Assembly (NCBI GenBank): GCA_900618425.1
Contig: UZAN01039473.1
Coordinates: forward strand, 68,059 to 132,058
DNA length: 64,000 nucleotides
Direction: 5' to 3'
Source: Echinostoma caproni
Lineage: Eukaryota > Platyhelminthes > Trematoda > Plagiorchiida > Echinostomatidae
The position numbers and the translations under genes are program-made. The number at the start of each line of letters is the position of its first letter. Within the stretch, counting starts at the first letter, position 1. Shown in pieces: positions 61,060-64,000 of this stretch. The notes under the pieces are model-generated. The model saw nothing but the letters and a program-made list of their open reading frames with translations, made no database searches and was not told the origin of the DNA.

Positions 61060-62560
61060 AATTCCGTTGGCAACAAGCAGAAGCATAATTTCAGTATTGG
61101 ACACAAGCTCTGCAGCGAGGAAACGCAGCAGTACCGGACGGGCTTTCTTGGTGGAAGTAAAAACCTCGCAATCTCTACTGCAAATTACTGTAATACATTT
61201 GAATGTGAGAGTGCATTACTTTATCTCGGAGCTAGTAACTGAGTTTTGCCATCTCCAGGATACGATCGCACAACGATTTTGCAAACCACCGTCGGACATG
61301 TTTGCTCCCGATAGTCATCAAAATGTTAAGCTCCGTCATACTTCGACGTCTGACTCCTTTAAGAAAGACCAACATCCATGGAGAGCCAGGCGGATTCCGA
61401 CTTGACCGTGAGTGTATGGATCAAATTCTTACGTTGCCTCAGGTTCTTGAGCTGCGTCACACCCACCGTCGACCAACGATCGCAGTGATCTTTAATATGA
61501 AAGGGGCTTTCGACGCAGTTGAGCGAGAAGCTCAGATGGTTCCCTCCTTCTAAAAGGAATACCTCAAAGGTACGTTAACTTATTGAGGTCACTGTACCCG
61601 CACATCTCTGGTCAAGCAAGGGTCTATGATGAACCAAACAGGCCGTTCATCACCAGTAGCGGTATCCGGCAAGGTTGTCCCCTCTCGCCATTCCTGTTTA
61701 ATTGCGTCGTAGACGAAATACTGGAGTGAGCACTTAGTGGTCTCCAAAACGTAGGCGTTGAATGGACAACGGAGAAAACTGTGCGATTTGGAGTACACAG
61801 ATGACGTCATTTTTCTGTTTGATTGTATGGAGAAAGCTCAAAGTGTACTTCATAGAGTTACATCTGCTATAACCCCATTCAGTATGTACATTTAACCTTC
61901 AAAGTATAAGTTATGCTGCAATACCTAGGAAAATGTATGAATAATAACGGTAGCGTATCAAATGAGATAACTACTCACATTTCTAAGGCTTGAGCAACAG
62001 ACGCAATAATGTTATTTCAGAAGACTGGTGCTAGCCGGAGGAAAGTTGTTTATTAAGATCCACAGCCGAAGTATAGGTAATTTGGCTTACAGATAACAGT
62101 AGATCTCATTTTAAACATGTTATCACGATTCCTGGAAACACAAATAATAATGAACGAAACAGTTTTTAGCTGACATTGTGAACACAGCATTTTGCTTTAC
62201 GAGGTTTGATCGTTTTTGACACTTAACAAAAACCATCAACCGCATTCTTTTGGATGCGGACCAACAGGACTGAAAAAGCTTTGGTGCAGACACGAATTTC
62301 CAATGAAGTTTAACAATTGTGTATATCGCGCTAGCGTTCGTTCAGTTCTGCCTTAAGTTTGCGAGATCTTGAATTTGCGAGCGGGAGATATCCATCAACT
62401 GGCAGTTCTAGATTATCGATGTTTATGTAGTGCAACCCATTTAGGATAATGCGAATGGCTTAGAAATCTGGAGGTAAGCACCCGTGTATATGGAAGTTTA
62501 TTTGCAATAAACTTGTTAGTTCATCGAATTCAAATTTGTAGAATTTGCTGGCTAGAGAAC
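61060..62560 (+). mobile_element. RTE-like LINE relic
   Basis: RT blocks in sequence but in changing frames are: GGFRLDRECMDQILTLPQVL near 61388-61450, with HRRPTIAVIFNMKGAFDAVE after it; SSGIRQGCPLSPFLFN near 61645-61695; EYTDDVIFLF near 61792; YLGKCMNNNGSVSNEITTHI near 61920-61985. The catalytic YADD is changed to YTDD here, and stops and frameshifts occur throughout. Family placement (RTE-type against other trematode LINEs) is from memory of motif order. Confidence 0.78.
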
Positions 62561-63895
62561 CGTATCGTGTTTTACTTGATGTTGTCTCTCCAGCTTGGAG
62601 GAACCCCCATGGATATCAACAGATGGTTTTGAGGTGAAACAAATAAATGCACCAAGCGATTAGGAAGAATAGGTGTCTCGTGCCTCCCAGTATCAGGCCT
62701 GAAGGACTCTGCCATTGGGTGTTTGGATATATTGAAGGATATGGCAGCGAACCAACAGTAGTGACGTACTCCTTATCACTTCTTATCCGGCTAAAATGCT
62801 TGAAACGATATGTATGCACAGATAGGTTGCGTATTCCGTCTGTTGACCATAGAAGTGCACCCTACTAAACTCCCTCGTACACAATTCATGCCCTAATCGC
62901 CTTACCTAATGCCACAAACATTTTATAAATTACGAACTTGATGGCAATCAGTAAATTCCCCCTCACTGTATTTCGCTGTGCAGTTATGATAATGTTGATT
63001 TTGCAGTAGGGCGATTTCGTGTGAACCTTTTGCTCACACAACCCATTTGGTTCATTCAAACTAATCACCATTTGGTTCACATCCTTTGACTAGGTTCGGT
63101 TTTCAATTTGTTCCAACGATATCTGGCATTTTTGAATATTCGCATATAAATCTCACAAGCATGGGTTGGCATAAAGTTGTCATGTCATTCCACCTGCACG
63201 TATGTATATGTGCCAACTGCAGTCGAACTGGCCTTCATGGTTACTCTTTCTTCATTAACTTACTCACAGTAAAATTCACTCTGACTGTAGTGTGCACATG
63301 TACCTATGCAGCCAAACGGTCGTAGATGAGTATGTGAATTTCTTACCCGGAACTGTGGAAGACAACCAGTGTTTTCAGTTTATTAAAAACTACCTTTTGC
63401 ATTGTTAGTCCGAATGTCTGTTGCTAAACAAGTATCAAACAACGTCTGATCGAACTGAATTACTTAGTAGACATCCCGTAATATATTCACACCATTTGAT
63501 GTTTCAAGGGAGGATGAAGATTGAGAGAACCCCACGGCACGTAATTCGGGAAGTTAGATTGATAGGCTGCTTCGAATTTGGGAATCTCAAACTCACTGAA
63601 TGGCGTTCAACCCCCTCCTCCTCCTTGAAGCAGACATATTTGGGATTTAACTGGTTTTGTTTATTCTACCATCCCTGTTTTAATTGTAAGCACTGCCTCG
63701 TAGTTATATCAGGAAACTACTAGACCTAAATGGCATTCAAAAATGGATTCCTCGCCGAATGTTGAAATGATATAATGAAAAACTATTGTAGTTTCGGTCT
63801 AATTTTTCAGGTTATCACGATTAAGTGCCATCTATCTTTTATCCTGAAATGCGCATATAAAGGTATTTCATTTGTTTACTCTTTTACCATAACAG

Positions 63896-63913
63896 TTGAC
63901 GATGATGGAGCTC
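63896..63913 (+). CDS. Micro-exon, 18 nt (last in window)
   Basis: The acceptor TACTCTTTTACCATAACAG is followed by 18 nt (TTGACGATGATGGAGCTC) and GTAAGT. Phase-1 reading is DDDGA. The donor shows that the gene continues beyond the window. Confidence 0.85.
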
Positions 63914-64000
63914 GTAAGTTTCTTACCAAATAATCTCCGCGAGCAGGCAAACTGGAAATAATCTGTTGCAAAAGTATTGAAAATCGGTTCTCGTAGCTCT

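Larger units (their letters stand above)
60299..63895 (+). other. Intron with two LINE relics
   Basis: It holds a CR1-like relic (about 60550-61015) directly followed by an RTE-like relic (about 61060-62560). No acceptable exon was found in the remainder (62560-63895). Confidence 0.55.
33..63913 (+). other. Giant micro-exon gene (internal part; unrecognised product)
   Basis: Seen: 41 short plus-strand exons between 654 and 63913 (plus a candidate at 33-80), each between an AG acceptor and a GT donor, each a multiple of three and open in phase 1, with no stop at any consecutive junction. They total 1071 nt, so under 2% of the span is coding. Donors read GTGAGT (17), GTAAGT (10), GTAATN (4), GTAAGA (3), GTACGT (3), GTATGT (2), GTCAGT and GTGAGC. 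The peptide has no Cys or Trp. Known: arrays of symmetrical micro-exons typify schistosome micro-exon genes and the C-terminal tail of SmVAL6. Inferred: one transcription unit whose start and end lie outside the window. No leader peptide, initiator exon or stop exon is visible. It could be two adjacent genes, split in the long introns at 9198-16321 or 54025-60277. The product family is not recognised. Confidence 0.85.

Overview
The window looks like nuclear DNA of a parasitic flatworm, most likely a trematode. It is AT-rich, has two assembly gaps (15565-15983 and 42390-42804), has no bacterial-style gene layout, and carries decayed non-LTR, Penelope-like and tRNA-derived retroelement relics in long introns. 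The species is not determined. No ORF longer than about 130 codons looks like a conventional gene, and most open frames are chance.

The real gene content is hidden in pieces too short for an ORF search. Reading the plus strand for 3' splice sites followed within a few tens of bases by a GTAAGT/GTGAGT-type 5' splice site gives 41 exons from 654 to 63913, plus a weaker candidate at 33-80. Of these 41, 34 are 36 nt or shorter, and the range is 9 to 75 nt. Every one is a multiple of three and is open when entered in phase 1 (two bases finish a codon, one base starts the next). No consecutive junction makes a stop codon. Together they give about 357 codons spread over 63 kb, with no Cys and no Trp. 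I read this as the interior of one giant micro-exon gene. Its first and last exons lie outside the window and I do not recognise its product.

Layout. (1) 654-9197: cassette A, exon lengths 21-21-39-24-21-24-24-12-24. (2) 9198-16321: a 7-kb intron with a CR1/Jockey-type LINE relic, a SINE relic and a gap. (3) 16322-26626: cassette B, 21-21-39-24-21-24-24-24, the same lengths in the same order apart from the 12-nt exon, with clearly related peptides (NAYFDA/NAYFNA, MTTFES/MVAFES, a 39-nt exon ending VPS in both). This is a tandem duplication of a repeat of about 65 residues that is itself cut into micro-exons. (4) 28699-36194: larger exons (24, 75, 72, 54, 45, 15, 30 nt) coding a Ser/Pro/Gly-rich linker with an SH3-ligand-like PPPVPPR. 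(5) 38262-54024: fourteen exons (21, 21, 21, 39, 30, 36, 21, 18, 15, 12, 12, 18, 18, 18 nt) coding a charged, probably helical region. (6) 57935-63913: three further tiny exons (9, 21, 18 nt) among LINE relics.

How it may work: because all introns are phase 1, cassettes can in principle be skipped or combined without a frameshift, as in schistosome micro-exon genes (MEGs) and the SmVAL6 tail. Some skips would create a stop at the new junction. The proline-rich linker and charged helical composition look more like an intracellular scaffold than a small secreted MEG, but that is inference. All exon calls are by eye and need transcript support.
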